Assembly (NCBI GenBank): GCA_011390335.1
Contig: JAABSO010000029.1
Span: 1 to 55,071 of the forward strand
Source: Desulfotignum sp.
GTDB lineage: Bacteria; Desulfobacterota; Desulfobacteria; Desulfobacterales; Desulfobacteraceae
Direction of reading: 5' to 3'
DNA: 55,071 bases
A program made the position numbers and the translations under genes. The notes beneath the pieces are model-generated. The model saw nothing but the letters and a program-made list of their open reading frames with translations. It searched no databases and had not been told where the DNA came from. This document shows positions 35,478 to 45,189 of the stretch, one piece after another (within the stretch, counting starts at the first letter, position 1; every line of letters begins with the position of its first letter).

Positions 35478-36398
35478 ATGGAAGAAATCATAATCTCAAC
35501 ACTCCAGCGCGCCATGGTGGCGGGCACCCCTTTGCTGCTGGCCACCACAGGGGAAATCATCTGTGAAAGAAGCGGCATCCTCAACCTGGGGGTGGAAGGG
35601 GTCATGGCCCTGGGAGCGGTCACCGCATTCATCGTCACCATGACCACGGGATCCCCCTGGCTGGGGGTTCTGGCCGCCTTGGCCGCCGGCATGGTGATCT
35701 CCATTATCCACGCCTTTACATCAGTCACCCTTCAGGCCAACCAGGTTGTCTCAGGTCTGGCACTCACCATGCTGGGTCTGGGCCTGGCTGGTATGGTGGG
35801 AAAACCCTATGTGGGAAAGCCTTTGACCATAAAAATGGAGGATATCACCATTCCGATACTGTCGGATATTCCCTATATCGGCAAGGCATTGTTCAGCCAG
35901 AGTCCATTTTTCTTTATGGCTGTGGGTCTGGCACTGGTATCCTGGTTTTTTCTCCAGAGGACCAGGCTGGGCATCCAGATCCGGTCCACCGGGGAAAATC
36001 CGAAAGCCACGGAAACCCAGGGGGTGAATGTGTTTTTGATCCGGTATATGTCGGTGATCATCGGCGGGGGGTTTTCCGCTCTGGCAGGGGCCCATCTGTC
36101 CATCTCCTATTCCAAGTCCTGGATCGAAGGCATGACCGCAGGCAGGGGCTGGATCGCCATTGCTTTGACCATTTTTGCCCTGTGGAATCCGGGCCGGGCC
36201 ATCTGGGCCGCTTTTTTGTTCGGCGGAATTTTTGTGGCCCAGTACCTGATGCAGCCTCTGGGCATCTCTCCCAATTTTCTGGCCATGCTGCCCTATATTG
36301 CCACCCTGCTCATACTTGTGCTCATCAGCTTAAAAGATCCCAGAAAGCTCAATGCCCCGGCCATGCTGGCAGCCCCATATAAAAGAGGGGAGCGCTGA
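35478..36398 (+). CDS. ABC transporter permease of the BMP importer (second)
   Basis: 306 residues, about eight helices, YufQ-like. Conserved pieces: AGTPLLLATTGEIICERSG, ILNLGVEGVMALGAVTAF, QANQVVSGLALTMLG, and MTAGRGWIAIALTIFALWNP near the end. The ILNLGVEG motif corresponds to NIGAEGQ in the first permease. Completes the importer (binding protein, two-domain ATPase, two permeases). No extra accessory gene follows; DUF3334 begins 73 bp later with its own ribosome binding site. Confidence 0.9.
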   Translation: MEEIIISTLQRAMVAGTPLLLATTGEIICERSGILNLGVEGVMALGAVTAFIVTMTTGSPWLGVLAALAAGMVISIIHAFTSVTLQANQVVSGLALTMLGLGLAGMVGKPYVGKPLTIKMEDITIPILSDIPYIGKALFSQSPFFFMAVGLALVSWFFLQRTRLGIQIRSTGENPKATETQGVNVFLIRYMSVIIGGGFSALAGAHLSISYSKSWIEGMTAGRGWIAIALTIFALWNPGRAIWAAFLFGGIFVAQYLMQPLGISPNFLAMLPYIATLLILVLISLKDPRKLNAPAMLAAPYKRGER

Positions 36399-36471
36399 TT
36401 ATTTCTTTGACTTTTTCTGGTTTTTTCCTGAAAATAGGCTTCAGAAACATTATAGCCAAAAAGGAGTTTTC

Positions 36472-37038
36472 ATGTCATCCCCCACCAATGCCATTGATGA
36501 AATTGCAAAGATATTTCTGACAACCACCCAGAAAACACTGGAAATCGGCACCGGCCAGGCCATCACCTTTTCTTCCACCATCCAGGACATCCCCCGGGTT
36601 TCCATGAAACCGGATGTGACATCATTTGTGCAGTTTGACGGTGACTACACCGGGCTGGTTATCCTGAACTTTTCTGCTGAAGCCGCCTTTGAAATTTATA
36701 AAAAATATATGCTGGCCATGGGCATGCCGGAAAACGAGCTGGCCGCCACCATCAGGGATTCGGAGGTCACCGATACCATCGGTGAAATCACCAACCAGCT
36801 CATGGGCCAGCTCATCAAGGAGGTGGAAGAAAAATTCACCCTCAATGCCGAGTTCGGCCAGCCCAAGGCCCTGACCCTCAATTCGGCCATCACCCTTCTG
36901 ATCGATGCCCATTTTGCGGAAAACAGGCGCCTGTCCTTTAAAATCAACAACTACAGCTTCCGCATTGAAATCGCCATGGAACATACCAAATTTATCACCC
37001 TGCAGACGGTTCAGCCGCAGACCCCCCCGGTCAGGTAA
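36472..37038 (+). CDS. DUF3334 (CheX-like) protein
   Basis: 188 residues. TITFSSTIQDIP-type region (ITFSSTIQDIPRVSMKPDV), VILNFSAEAAFEIYKKYML and VTDTIGEITNQLMGQLIKEV match DUF3334 as I recall it; the last contains the E-I-x-N-x-x-x-G pattern of CheX/CheC/FliY phosphatases. A role in dephosphorylating CheY-like response regulators is plausible by fold but not shown. Soluble, no signal peptide. ATG 36472 follows AAAAAGGAG; earlier frame to 36352 overlaps the permease and has no support. M48 protease gene follows 9 bp later. Confidence 0.78.
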   Translation: MSSPTNAIDEIAKIFLTTTQKTLEIGTGQAITFSSTIQDIPRVSMKPDVTSFVQFDGDYTGLVILNFSAEAAFEIYKKYMLAMGMPENELAATIRDSEVTDTIGEITNQLMGQLIKEVEEKFTLNAEFGQPKALTLNSAITLLIDAHFAENRRLSFKINNYSFRIEIAMEHTKFITLQTVQPQTPPVR

Positions 37039-37047
37039 TGCTGTGTC

Positions 37048-38457
37048 ATGAAACATACAAGACATATCACCGCTGTTCTGATAACTTTTTTTATGATCGT
37101 GACAGGGCTGCCGGCAAATTCTTTTGCCATCTCCATACCGGATGAAAAAAAACTGTCCGACGAATTCATGCAGATGATCCGTGAAGAAAACATCATCATG
37201 GATGATCCTGCGGCCAATCATCTTATCAATACAGTGGCCCGGCATATCCTGTCTTTTTTGCCGCCCCAGCCCTTTAACTACAGCTTTTATCTCATCAATG
37301 ATGAAACCTTTAATGCCTTTGCCAGCCCGGGCGCCAATATTTTCATCCACAGGGGCCTTATCACCGCCCTTTCCAGCACAGATGAACTGGCCGGTATCAT
37401 CGGCCATGAAATCTCCCATGCTGCCAGCCGGCATGTGTCCCAATCCATAGACCGGTCCAAGCTTGTGAGTATCGGCAGCATGGCCGGGGTACTGGCCGGG
37501 GTGCTCATCGGATCAGCCGGCGGCGGAGATGCGGCCCAGGCCATGACCGTGGGATCAATGGCAGCCGGGCAATCCGCCATGCTGGCCTATACCCGGGAAA
37601 ATGAAACCGAAGCAGACCAGAAGGCCTTTTTACTATTGAAACAGACCTGTTATTCTCCGGCAGGACTGCTGGAAGGTCTCAACAAAATCCGGGCCGCTGA
37701 TTTCAGGGGCATTGAAGGTATCCCGGATTATTTTAAAACCCATCCTGGCACAGGCAACAGGATTGCCCACCTGGCAGGGCTGCTGGCAGGTTATTCCCCG
37801 GGAGAACAACCGGCTCAATGCCCTGAAACCTATGCATATGACATGGTGAAGTACCGGATGATGGGATTGTACGAGGATACCGGCAAAAGCATCCAAAAGA
37901 TTGAGACACGTATTGCCGCTGATCTGTCCACATCTGAACTGCAGGCCTGCCATTATGGTCTGGGGCTTTTATATGCAAGGGAAAACCGGCGGGAAAAAGC
38001 TGTGTTTCATCTGCAAAAAGCCCTTTCCTTTGACCTGTTTGATCCGATGATACTTGTGGAACTCGGACGGGTCTATACCATTGACGGCCAGTTTGAAAAA
38101 GCCATAAATGTGCTGTCAGGCATCCAGTCGGATCCGGTACTGGGCACCACGGCCAGATTTCACCAGGCTGTGGCACAAATGGAATCAGGGGATCTGTCTT
38201 CTGCCAAAAAACACCTGGACCAGATTATAGCAAGCGCATCTCAATCATTTCCCAGGGCATATTTTCACCTGGCCAGCATCATGTCCCGGGAAAACAAAAC
38301 CGCCCTGTCCCATTATTACCTGGGGATATACTATGACAGAATCCAGGATACCGACAATGCGGCACGCCACCTTAAAAGGGCCCTGGACGAAGGGCTGGAA
38401 GACCCGGATATTGAAAAATCGGCAAAAGAAAAATTAAAAGAGATTTCCGGCAGTTAA
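37048..38457 (+). CDS. M48-family metalloprotease with TPR repeats (BepA-like)
   Basis: 469 residues. Signal peptide (ITAVLITFFMIVTGLPANSFA), peptidase M48 domain with zinc motif HEISH (His120, Glu121, His124) in LAGIIGHEISHAASRHVS, the third ligand in NETEADQKAFLLL, and a C-terminal TPR solenoid from about residue 300 (LGLLYARENRREKAVFHLQK, LVELGRVYTIDGQFEKAI, LSHYYLGIYYDRIQDTDNAA). This is the BepA/YfgC layout, a periplasmic chaperone-protease for outer-membrane proteins such as LptD. Adjacent to DUF3334 upstream and convergent with fusA. Confidence 0.92.
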   Translation: MKHTRHITAVLITFFMIVTGLPANSFAISIPDEKKLSDEFMQMIREENIIMDDPAANHLINTVARHILSFLPPQPFNYSFYLINDETFNAFASPGANIFIHRGLITALSSTDELAGIIGHEISHAASRHVSQSIDRSKLVSIGSMAGVLAGVLIGSAGGGDAAQAMTVGSMAAGQSAMLAYTRENETEADQKAFLLLKQTCYSPAGLLEGLNKIRAADFRGIEGIPDYFKTHPGTGNRIAHLAGLLAGYSPGEQPAQCPETYAYDMVKYRMMGLYEDTGKSIQKIETRIAADLSTSELQACHYGLGLLYARENRREKAVFHLQKALSFDLFDPMILVELGRVYTIDGQFEKAINVLSGIQSDPVLGTTARFHQAVAQMESGDLSSAKKHLDQIIASASQSFPRAYFHLASIMSRENKTALSHYYLGIYYDRIQDTDNAARHLKRALDEGLEDPDIEKSAKEKLKEISGS

Positions 38458-38464
38458 GGCTTTA

Positions 38465-40498
38465 TCACACCCGGTCAAACCGGTCAAATTTCATGGTAAA
38501 GGTTCCCCTGCCCTGGGTGGCGGAACGCAGGGCAGTGGAGTAGCCGAACATTTTGGCCAGGGGCACCACCGCATGGATGATCTGGATATTGGTTTTCGGG
38601 GTGATGGATTCCACCTTGCCTCCCCGGGTGTTCAGGTCAGCAATGGCATCTCCCATATAAGCATCCGGCACAAACACCTCCACCTGCATGATGGGCTCCA
38701 GAAGGGCCAGGGAAGCGTTTTCCAAAGCATCCTTGCAGGCCATGGAAGCACACACGGAAAAACCCAGGTCCGTGCTTTTGCCTTCTTCATATCCCCCTCC
38801 ATGCAAAATAATGCCCACATCCACCAGGGGATACCCTTTAAGATAACCGCCTTCCAGACTTTCTCTGATACCCTGCTCAATGGCCGGCACAAACTGGGCA
38901 GGAATCTGGTCTTCCGGGGCCTTGTTGACAAAGCTGACGCCAGCCCCCCTGTCCAGGGGCTGCAATTGGATCCGCACCCTGGCATAATGGGTTTTCCCGG
39001 AGATTTCCCGGTCAAAAACAGCGTCCCCCTTGGCAGGTGCGGTTACCACTTCTCTGTACACCACCTGTGGATTGCCCACATTGACCTGGGTGTTGAATTC
39101 CTTGCGCATCCGGGAAATGATGATTTCCAGGTGCAGTTCTCCCATGCCTGACAGGATTGTCTGCCCGGTTTCTTCATCTTTGGATACCTTGAGGGTGGGG
39201 TCCTCGATGGTAAATTTTTCCAGAACATTATCCAGTTTTTCCTGGTCTGCATGGGTTTTTGGCTCTATGGCGATGGAAATCACCGGATCTTCATACTCCA
39301 TTCTTTCAAGGAACACCGGATGTTCCGGCGAACACAGGGTATCTCCTGTGCCGGAATCTTTGAGCCCCACAATACCCACGATATCCCCTGCAGATGCCTC
39401 TTTGAGCCGCTCACGCTTGTTGGCGTGCATGAGCAGGATCCGGGACAGTTTTTCTTTTTTCTTTAAAACCGGATTAAACACATCAGCGCCTGCTTCAATT
39501 TTTCCTGAATAAATTCTGGCAAAGGAAAGTTTGCGGCCTTCAATCATGGAAACCTTGAAAATAAGGGCTGCCAGAGGGCCGTTTTTCTCCGGGGGAAAGT
39601 CTATGGGATCACCGGTTTCCGGGTGAATACCGCGCACCGGCGGCACATCCAGGGGACTGGGAAGATAACTTTGAATGGCATTGAGCAGCGGCTGGATACC
39701 TTTGTTTTTCAGGGCACTGCCGCACAGGACCGGCACCAGTTTCCGGCTGACGGTGGCGCTTCTTATGGCAGCGGAAAGATCCGCTTTTGTGATCTCTTCT
39801 TCGCCCAGATATTTTTCCATGATGGTATCATCCTGCTCAGAGACAGCCTCCAGCAGTTTTTCTCTGTACTCCTGGGCCAGGTCTGCATATTCCGGTGCAA
39901 TATCTTCCATGATAAATGTTGCCCCCAGGCTTTCGTCATCCCACCGGATCTGCTGCATATCCACCAGATCAATAACCCCGGCAAACCGGTCTTCCGCACC
40001 CATGGGCAATTGAAGTATGACCGGGTTGGCGGCCAGTTTTTCTTTGATGGATGCCACAGCGGCAAAAAAATCCGCACCTGTGCGGTCCATCTTGTTGATG
40101 AACGCCATTCTGGGCACCCTGTACCGGTCAGCCTGGCGCCAGACTGTTTCAGACTGGGGCTCCACCCCGCCCACGGCACAGAAAACACCGATTGCCCCGT
40201 CCAGGACCCGCAGGGCCCGTTCCACTTCAACCGTGAAATCCACATGCCCGGGGGTGTCGATAATCTGGATGGTAGACTGCTGCCACTGGCAGGTGGTAAC
40301 AGCTGATGTGATGGTGATTCCCCGATCTTGTTCATCCTGCATCCAGTCCATGACAGCTTCTCCGTCATGGACTTCGCCAAGTTTATGGGATTTTCCCGTA
40401 TAATACAGAATTCGCTCTGTGACGGTGGTCTTGCCCGCATCAATATGGGCCATGATACCGATATTTCTGATCTTTGATATGTTTTTTTTCTGGTTCAT
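38465..40498 (-). CDS. fusA: Elongation factor G
   Basis: 677 residues, near the usual ~690. GTPase signatures: [15 protein letters not shown] (G1), RGITITSA (G2), DTPGHVDF (G3), [10 protein letters not shown] (G4). Domains II-V follow with [18 protein letters not shown]. The switch region and the phrase [19 protein letters not shown] are standard. It lacks the S12/S7/tufA neighbours of the main ribosomal str operon, so it is probably a second EF-G (EF-G2-type) or a displaced fusA; which one cannot be decided here. It catalyses ribosome translocation. Starts at ATG 40498, convergent with the M48 gene. Confidence 0.92.
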   Translation of the reverse strand: MNQKKNISKIRNIGIMAHIDAGKTTVTERILYYTGKSHKLGEVHDGEAVMDWMQDEQDRGITITSAVTTCQWQQSTIQIIDTPGHVDFTVEVERALRVLDGAIGVFCAVGGVEPQSETVWRQADRYRVPRMAFINKMDRTGADFFAAVASIKEKLAANPVILQLPMGAEDRFAGVIDLVDMQQIRWDDESLGATFIMEDIAPEYADLAQEYREKLLEAVSEQDDTIMEKYLGEEEITKADLSAAIRSATVSRKLVPVLCGSALKNKGIQPLLNAIQSYLPSPLDVPPVRGIHPETGDPIDFPPEKNGPLAALIFKVSMIEGRKLSFARIYSGKIEAGADVFNPVLKKKEKLSRILLMHANKRERLKEASAGDIVGIVGLKDSGTGDTLCSPEHPVFLERMEYEDPVISIAIEPKTHADQEKLDNVLEKFTIEDPTLKVSKDEETGQTILSGMGELHLEIIISRMRKEFNTQVNVGNPQVVYREVVTAPAKGDAVFDREISGKTHYARVRIQLQPLDRGAGVSFVNKAPEDQIPAQFVPAIEQGIRESLEGGYLKGYPLVDVGIILHGGGYEEGKSTDLGFSVCASMACKDALENASLALLEPIMQVEVFVPDAYMGDAIADLNTRGGKVESITPKTNIQIIHAVVPLAKMFGYSTALRSATQGRGTFTMKFDRFDRV

Positions 40499-40570
40499 TT
40501 TCTCAATTATAATGTTGCTTTGAAAATTTTTGTTTAAGAAAAATATTTTTCAAACCCCATGAATTTCTAC

Positions 40571-40615
40571 ACACCAATGCTGTGGTGTAAAATGGTATTT
40601 GATACAGTATTGTAT
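40571..40615. promoter_or_regulatory. Two small dyads in the fusA / DUF1992 divergent region
   Basis: ACACCA-N6-TGGTGT (40571-40588) and ATACA-N4-TGTAT (40602-40615) lie in an AT-rich region between divergently transcribed genes. They look like operator-type dyads, but no regulator is suggested by the sequence. Confidence 0.3.
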
Positions 40616-40780
40616 ATTACCTGTCAAGAAAATAGCTTGCAAAACCGGGCCTGGTTTAATAAAATTACAGGTCTTAATCAACATACCATACCGTGAATAA
40701 CCCTTACTGGATAACCCAAAATTGTTAGAGATATATGTAAAAACCATGCTGTTTGTATTTTTTAGGAGAACCAGGACCAG

Positions 40781-41149
40781 ATGATTCCCGGGTTTGAAAA
40801 AATTGTGGAAGAAAGAATCAAAAAGGCCCAGAAAGACGGGGCATTTGATAATTTAGCGGGCAGCGGCAAACCCCTTGTTTTTGAAGATGAATGCCAGGTT
40901 CCGGATGACTGCCGGCTGGCATATAAAATACTGAAAAATGCCGGGTTCCTGCCGCCTGAAATTGAACTCAAGAAAAAAATCACCCAGGCGGAACTGCTGC
41001 TTGAAGCCACGGATTTCTCATCTGTCCAGCACCGGGAAATCAGCAAAAAAATCAATTATCTTCTGACAAAACTCGACACATTGCGCGGGGGCATATCCCC
41101 TTTGCTCACAGACACCTACAGGGAAAATATCATTCGAAAATTATCATGA
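40781..41149 (+). CDS. DUF1992 protein (DnaJC28-like conserved domain)
   Basis: 122 residues. Typical pattern of the family: IPGFEKIVEERIKKAQKDG then FDNLAGSGKPLVFEDE, and the C-terminal helix region ISKKINYLLTKLDTLR. The function is unknown; homologues occur in bacteria and eukaryotes (DNAJC28), sometimes associated with J-domain proteins. AGGA precedes ATG 40781. The stop overlaps the next gene by 4 bases (ATGA), so they are translationally coupled. Confidence 0.83.
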   Translation: MIPGFEKIVEERIKKAQKDGAFDNLAGSGKPLVFEDECQVPDDCRLAYKILKNAGFLPPEIELKKKITQAELLLEATDFSSVQHREISKKINYLLTKLDTLRGGISPLLTDTYRENIIRKLS

Positions 41150-41634
41150 AACTGAAAAAATCTGACAAAGAGGGATTGTTTAAAAATATTTTTATCGGGT
41201 ACTTTATCCTGCTGCTCCATGTGCTTCTGCTGGCAGGCATAGGGCTTTTTGTGGTGTTCATAAAAGGGGTATTTACCTACCTGCCCTGGATCATGGGAGG
41301 GACGGTTCTCTTGGTGCTTGTTATTGCCTGGCTCTTATACCGGCGGATGCAGAAAAGCTCCTCCCAGATCAGTGATATGCTTTCCAATGCCCAGATGCAG
41401 GACCGCAATATTGAAGTCAGCCTGCTGGGCGGGCTTGCCGCATTCAAGATTGATGCAAAGCAAAATCCCGGTCTGCTGCCGGATAGCCCTGGTAACCAGG
41501 GAAACACCCGTCTCATTGAAACAGAGGCTGACAGAGCAGAACGCAGAATGCATCAGCTGGATGACCTGTATGAAAAAGATCTGATCACAAAAGAGGAGTT
41601 TGAAAAAGCAAGACAAACCATAATCCAGGGATAA
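41146..41634 (+). CDS. Membrane protein with a C-terminal SHOCT-like motif
   Basis: 162 residues. Two helices (GYFILLLHVLLLAGIGLFVVF with allowance for length, and WIMGGTVLLVLVIAWLLYR) and a soluble C-terminal part ending HQLDDLYEKDLITKEEFEKA, a SHOCT-type (short C-terminal) pattern that typically ends proteins involved in oligomerisation. The central part (GGLAAFKIDAKQNPGLLPD) has no known domain. Coupled to DUF1992 by overlap and followed by ddl. Function unknown. Confidence 0.72.
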   Translation: MKLKKSDKEGLFKNIFIGYFILLLHVLLLAGIGLFVVFIKGVFTYLPWIMGGTVLLVLVIAWLLYRRMQKSSSQISDMLSNAQMQDRNIEVSLLGGLAAFKIDAKQNPGLLPDSPGNQGNTRLIETEADRAERRMHQLDDLYEKDLITKEEFEKARQTIIQG

Positions 41635-41643
41635 GGGAAAACT

Positions 41644-42603
41644 ATGAAAAAAATCAGGCTCGCCCTTCTGGCTGGGGGCATATCCTCGGAACGATCCGTT
41701 TCTTTGAACAGCGGCAATCAGGTATTTGATGCCCTTGACAAGGACAGATATGACATTTTGCGCTATGATCCCAAAACAGATCTGCAGAAGCTGGTCATGG
41801 ATGCTTCCTCCATCGATGCAGCCCTGATCATACTGCATGGCCCTTTTGGAGAAGACGGCACGGTCCAGGGTCTGCTCGATCTGCTGGATATCCCCTACCA
41901 GGGGGCCGGGGTTCTGGGATCGGCTGTGGCCATGAACAAACTGCTGTCCAAACGCCTGTATCAGGGGGCGGATATTCCCACCCCGAACTATCGGTCTTTT
42001 ACTGATAACGATACCATTGACACGTCGGAATTGATCCGGGAACTGGGCCTGCCCCTGGTGGTGAAACCGGTCTGTGCCGGCTCCAGCGTGGGCATGACCA
42101 TCGCAAAGAGGGAACAGGATCTGGACAAGGCCATTCAAGAAGCATTTACCCATGATGACACCATCATCATGGAAGCCTATATCAAAGGCATTGAACTCAC
42201 CTGCGGTGTACTGGGAAACACCAGCCTAAAAGCCTTGCCGGTGATTGAAATCATCCCAGGCCAGGGCCATGAATATTTTGATTTTAATGCCAAATATGTG
42301 GCAGGAGAAACACAAGAAATCTGTCCGGCCCGCATCGATCCTGAAACCACCCGCCGGGTCCAGGATCTGGCAGTAAATGCACACCAGGCGCTTTTTCTCA
42401 AAGGATATTCCCGCACCGACATGATCCTGAAAGAAGAAGAGATCTTTGTTCTGGAAACCAACACCATCCCGGGAATGACTGCCACCAGCCTGTTTCCCCA
42501 GTCTGCCGTGGCAGCCGGATATTCTTTTTCACAATTGCTGGACAAACTGGTCCAGCTGGCCATTGAAGAACACAACAATTCAAACCTAAGGAGAAACAAA
42601 TGA
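41644..42603 (+). CDS. ddl: D-alanine--D-alanine ligase
   Basis: 319 residues. ATP-grasp enzyme with AGGISSERSVSLNSGNQVFD at the N-terminus, HGPFGEDGTVQGLLDLL, PLVVKPVCAGSSVGMTI and the metal/ATP region VLETNTIPGMTATSL. It makes D-Ala-D-Ala for peptidoglycan. The serine in GSSVGM and HGPFGEDG are standard; nothing suggests a D-Ala-D-Lac enzyme. Start ATG 41644 after AGGGA; stop overlaps purDE start by 4 bases. Confidence 0.93.
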   Translation: MKKIRLALLAGGISSERSVSLNSGNQVFDALDKDRYDILRYDPKTDLQKLVMDASSIDAALIILHGPFGEDGTVQGLLDLLDIPYQGAGVLGSAVAMNKLLSKRLYQGADIPTPNYRSFTDNDTIDTSELIRELGLPLVVKPVCAGSSVGMTIAKREQDLDKAIQEAFTHDDTIIMEAYIKGIELTCGVLGNTSLKALPVIEIIPGQGHEYFDFNAKYVAGETQEICPARIDPETTRRVQDLAVNAHQALFLKGYSRTDMILKEEEIFVLETNTIPGMTATSLFPQSAVAAGYSFSQLLDKLVQLAIEEHNNSNLRRNK

Positions 42604-44363
42604 GAATCCTTGTAGTGGGCGGTGGCGGCCGCGAACATACCCTGATATGGAAAATCAGCCAAAGCCCCATGGTTGAAAAAATCTATTGCGCACCCGGCAA
42701 TGCCGGAACCCGGGATCTTGCGGAACCGGTTCCCATCGATGCAGAAGATATCCATTCCCTGGCCGGGTTTGCCGCAGACAATGACATTGATCTCACCATT
42801 GTAGGACCTGAAGGTCCCCTGGTCAAGGGAATTGCCGACGTATTTGAAGAAAAGGGCCTGGCCGTTTTCGGTCCCAGCCGGGCAGCGGCCAGGCTGGAAG
42901 GCAGCAAGGTGTTTTCCAAAAACCATATGCAGAAATACAACATCCCCTGCGCCGTGGGAAAAGCCTTTACCGATCCTGCCAAAGCCAAGGCCTATGCCCG
43001 ATTCCTGGGCGCCCCCTGCGTGGTAAAGGCCGACGGCCTGGCTGCCGGCAAAGGGGTGATCATCTGCAGCACTCTGGAGGAAGCCAACCAGGCCATTGAT
43101 GACATGATCACGGAAAAACGGTTCGGTGATGCCGGTGCCACCGTGGTGGTGGAAGAGTGCCTGCAGGGAGAAGAAGCTTCCTTCATTGCCTTGACCGACG
43201 GCAAAACCGTGCTGCCCCTGCCCGAATCCCAGGACCACAAGCGGGCTCTGGACAATGATGAAGGCCCAAATACCGGCGGCATGGGTGCCTATTCCCCGGC
43301 CCCGGTCCTGGACCATATGCTGCGCACCAAAGCCATGAACGAGGTGATGATCCCTGCTGTCCAGGGCATGGCCAAAGAGGGCACCCCGTTCAAGGGGGTG
43401 CTTTATGCCGGACTCATGGTGGACAAGGACAAAATCAAGGTCCTGGAATTCAACACCCGCCTGGGGGATCCGGAAACCCAGCCCATTCTCATGCGTGTAA
43501 AAAATGACCTGGTACCGCTGATGGAAGCCTGCTGCAACGGGACCCTGCACCAGCACACCGTGCAAATCGATCCTAAGGCAGCCGTATGCGTTGTGGTGTC
43601 TGCCGGCGGATACCCTGGTGCTTACGAAAAAGGCCATGCCATATCCGGCCTGGATGCGGCCAATGCTGTCAAAGACACCATGGTCTTTCATGCCGGCACC
43701 ACCATGGACAAAGACCAGGTGGTAACATCAGGGGGACGGGTCCTGGGGGTCACCAGCCTGGGGGATACGGTGCAGCAGGCCATTGACACCGCCTATGAGG
43801 CATGTGCCAAAATCGCTTTCACGGATCATTTCTTTCGCAAAGACATCGGGGCCAAGGCGGTGAAGCGCCTGTCCATACCGCCCAGGGTCGGGGTGATCAT
43901 GGGGTCGGACTCAGACTTCCCGGTCATGGAAAAAGCCCTGGCCATTTTAAAGCAGTTTGATATCCCCTACTATGTCACCGTGGCATCAGCCCACAGGACA
44001 CCGGACCAGGCAGCCAGGCTGGCATCCCAGGCAAAGAAGGACGGGATCCAGGTGCTGATCTGCGGGGCCGGTCATGCCGCCCACCTGGCCGGGGTGATTG
44101 CGGCCCACACAACCCTGCCCGTGCTGGGAGTTCCCATAGACTCATCTGCACTCCAGGGGCTGGACGCACTGCTGGCTACTGTGCAGATGCCGCCGGGCAT
44201 CCCGGTTTCCACCATGGCCATCGGCAAATCCGGCGCCCACAATGCCGGTATTTTCGCAGCACAGATCATCGGGCTGTCAGACCCTGCAATAGCGGAGAAA
44301 CTGCTGGCCTTCAAGCAGGATATGGCTGCCAAAGTGCAGAAAAAGGCCGCCTCTTTTGCCTGA
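42600..44363 (+). CDS. Fused phosphoribosylamine--glycine ligase and PurE carboxyaminoimidazole mutase
   Basis: 587 residues combining PurD and PurE. Residues ~1-422: PurD ATP-grasp ([48 protein letters not shown]: [19 protein letters not shown]). Residues ~428-587: PurE with [55 protein letters not shown] and [16 protein letters not shown]. PurD joins PRA and glycine; PurE moves the carboxylate of N5-CAIR to CAIR (class I pattern). Both enzymes act in IMP synthesis, as do the split PurH genes 20 kb away. ATG 42600 overlaps the ddl stop. Confidence 0.92.
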   Translation: MRILVVGGGGREHTLIWKISQSPMVEKIYCAPGNAGTRDLAEPVPIDAEDIHSLAGFAADNDIDLTIVGPEGPLVKGIADVFEEKGLAVFGPSRAAARLEGSKVFSKNHMQKYNIPCAVGKAFTDPAKAKAYARFLGAPCVVKADGLAAGKGVIICSTLEEANQAIDDMITEKRFGDAGATVVVEECLQGEEASFIALTDGKTVLPLPESQDHKRALDNDEGPNTGGMGAYSPAPVLDHMLRTKAMNEVMIPAVQGMAKEGTPFKGVLYAGLMVDKDKIKVLEFNTRLGDPETQPILMRVKNDLVPLMEACCNGTLHQHTVQIDPKAAVCVVVSAGGYPGAYEKGHAISGLDAANAVKDTMVFHAGTTMDKDQVVTSGGRVLGVTSLGDTVQQAIDTAYEACAKIAFTDHFFRKDIGAKAVKRLSIPPRVGVIMGSDSDFPVMEKALAILKQFDIPYYVTVASAHRTPDQAARLASQAKKDGIQVLICGAGHAAHLAGVIAAHTTLPVLGVPIDSSALQGLDALLATVQMPPGIPVSTMAIGKSGAHNAGIFAAQIIGLSDPAIAEKLLAFKQDMAAKVQKKAASFA

Positions 44364-45042
44364 TATTCCATTTAAAATACAGCGGGTGATCCAGGTCCAT
44401 CCGGATCACCCGGACCCGGATGTCATCAAACAGGCCGCCGGATGCATAAAAACCAGAGGGCTGGTGATCTTTCCGACCCGGTGCCTGTACGGCCTGGCAG
44501 CAGACGCTTTGGATCCGGCAGCTGTAGACACCATATTTTCCATCAAAAAAAGAGAAAAAAACAATCCCCTCCTGGTCCTGGTTCACAGCCACACTGACCT
44601 CGAGGGGATTGTGGCAAACATCCCGGACCAGGCAAAAGTGCTCATGCACACCTTCTGGCCCGGCAGCCTGACCCTGGTGTTTGAAGCAAGGCCCGGTATC
44701 TGTGATCTTCTCACCGCCGGCACCGGCAAAATCGGTGTCCGGGTACCGGCTCATCCCGTAGCCCGGGCACTGGTCAAAGCAGCCGGCCGTCCCATAACCG
44801 GTACCAGTGCCAACCTGTCCGGATCACCCGGATGCAGCCGCATCAGCGACATGTCCGGAAAATTGATACAGGCAGCGGATCTGGTCCTGGATGCCGGCAC
44901 CTTAAAAGGCGGCACCGGCTCCACCATCCTGGACATCACCTGTGACCCGCCCCGGGTGCTCAGGCAGGGCACTGTTCCATCTGACACCATCAGCCAAACC
45001 CTTTGCGGTACAATAAAAATGGGTAAAAAAGTTAACTTCTGA
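44356..45042 (+). CDS. L-threonylcarbamoyladenylate synthase (Sua5/YciO/YrdC family)
   Basis: 228 residues. The YrdC fold is seen in [61 protein letters not shown] and [13 protein letters not shown]. It makes threonylcarbamoyl-AMP for t6A modification of tRNA at ANN-decoding codons. The start may be TTG 44356 (overlapping purDE stop) or GTG 44386; neither has a strong ribosome binding site, so coupling to purDE is likely. Some members (YciO) are paralogues with unclear activity. Confidence 0.85.
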   Translation: MPDIPFKIQRVIQVHPDHPDPDVIKQAAGCIKTRGLVIFPTRCLYGLAADALDPAAVDTIFSIKKREKNNPLLVLVHSHTDLEGIVANIPDQAKVLMHTFWPGSLTLVFEARPGICDLLTAGTGKIGVRVPAHPVARALVKAAGRPITGTSANLSGSPGCSRISDMSGKLIQAADLVLDAGTLKGGTGSTILDITCDPPRVLRQGTVPSDTISQTLCGTIKMGKKVNF

Positions 45043-45097
45043 CCCCAACAAAATTGATTGACAAAACCGCCTTTTTCCATTAATAAAGGGAGTTCGT

Positions 45098-45184
45098 GCC
45101 GGAGTGGTGGAATTGGTAGACGCAGAGGACTCAAAATCCTCCGCCCGCAAGGGTGTGCGAGTTCAAATCTCGCCTCCGGCACCA
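45098..45184 (+). tRNA. tRNA-Leu (CAA)
   Basis: 87 nt with encoded CCA. Acceptor GCCGGAG/CTCCGGC, D arm GGTGGAATTGGTAGACGC, anticodon loop CTCAAAA (anticodon CAA), long variable arm CCGCCCGCAAGGGTGTGC typical of leucine tRNA, T loop GTTCAAATC. A run of seven T begins right after CCA and may end transcription. Confidence 0.97.
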
Positions 45185-45189
45185 TTTTT

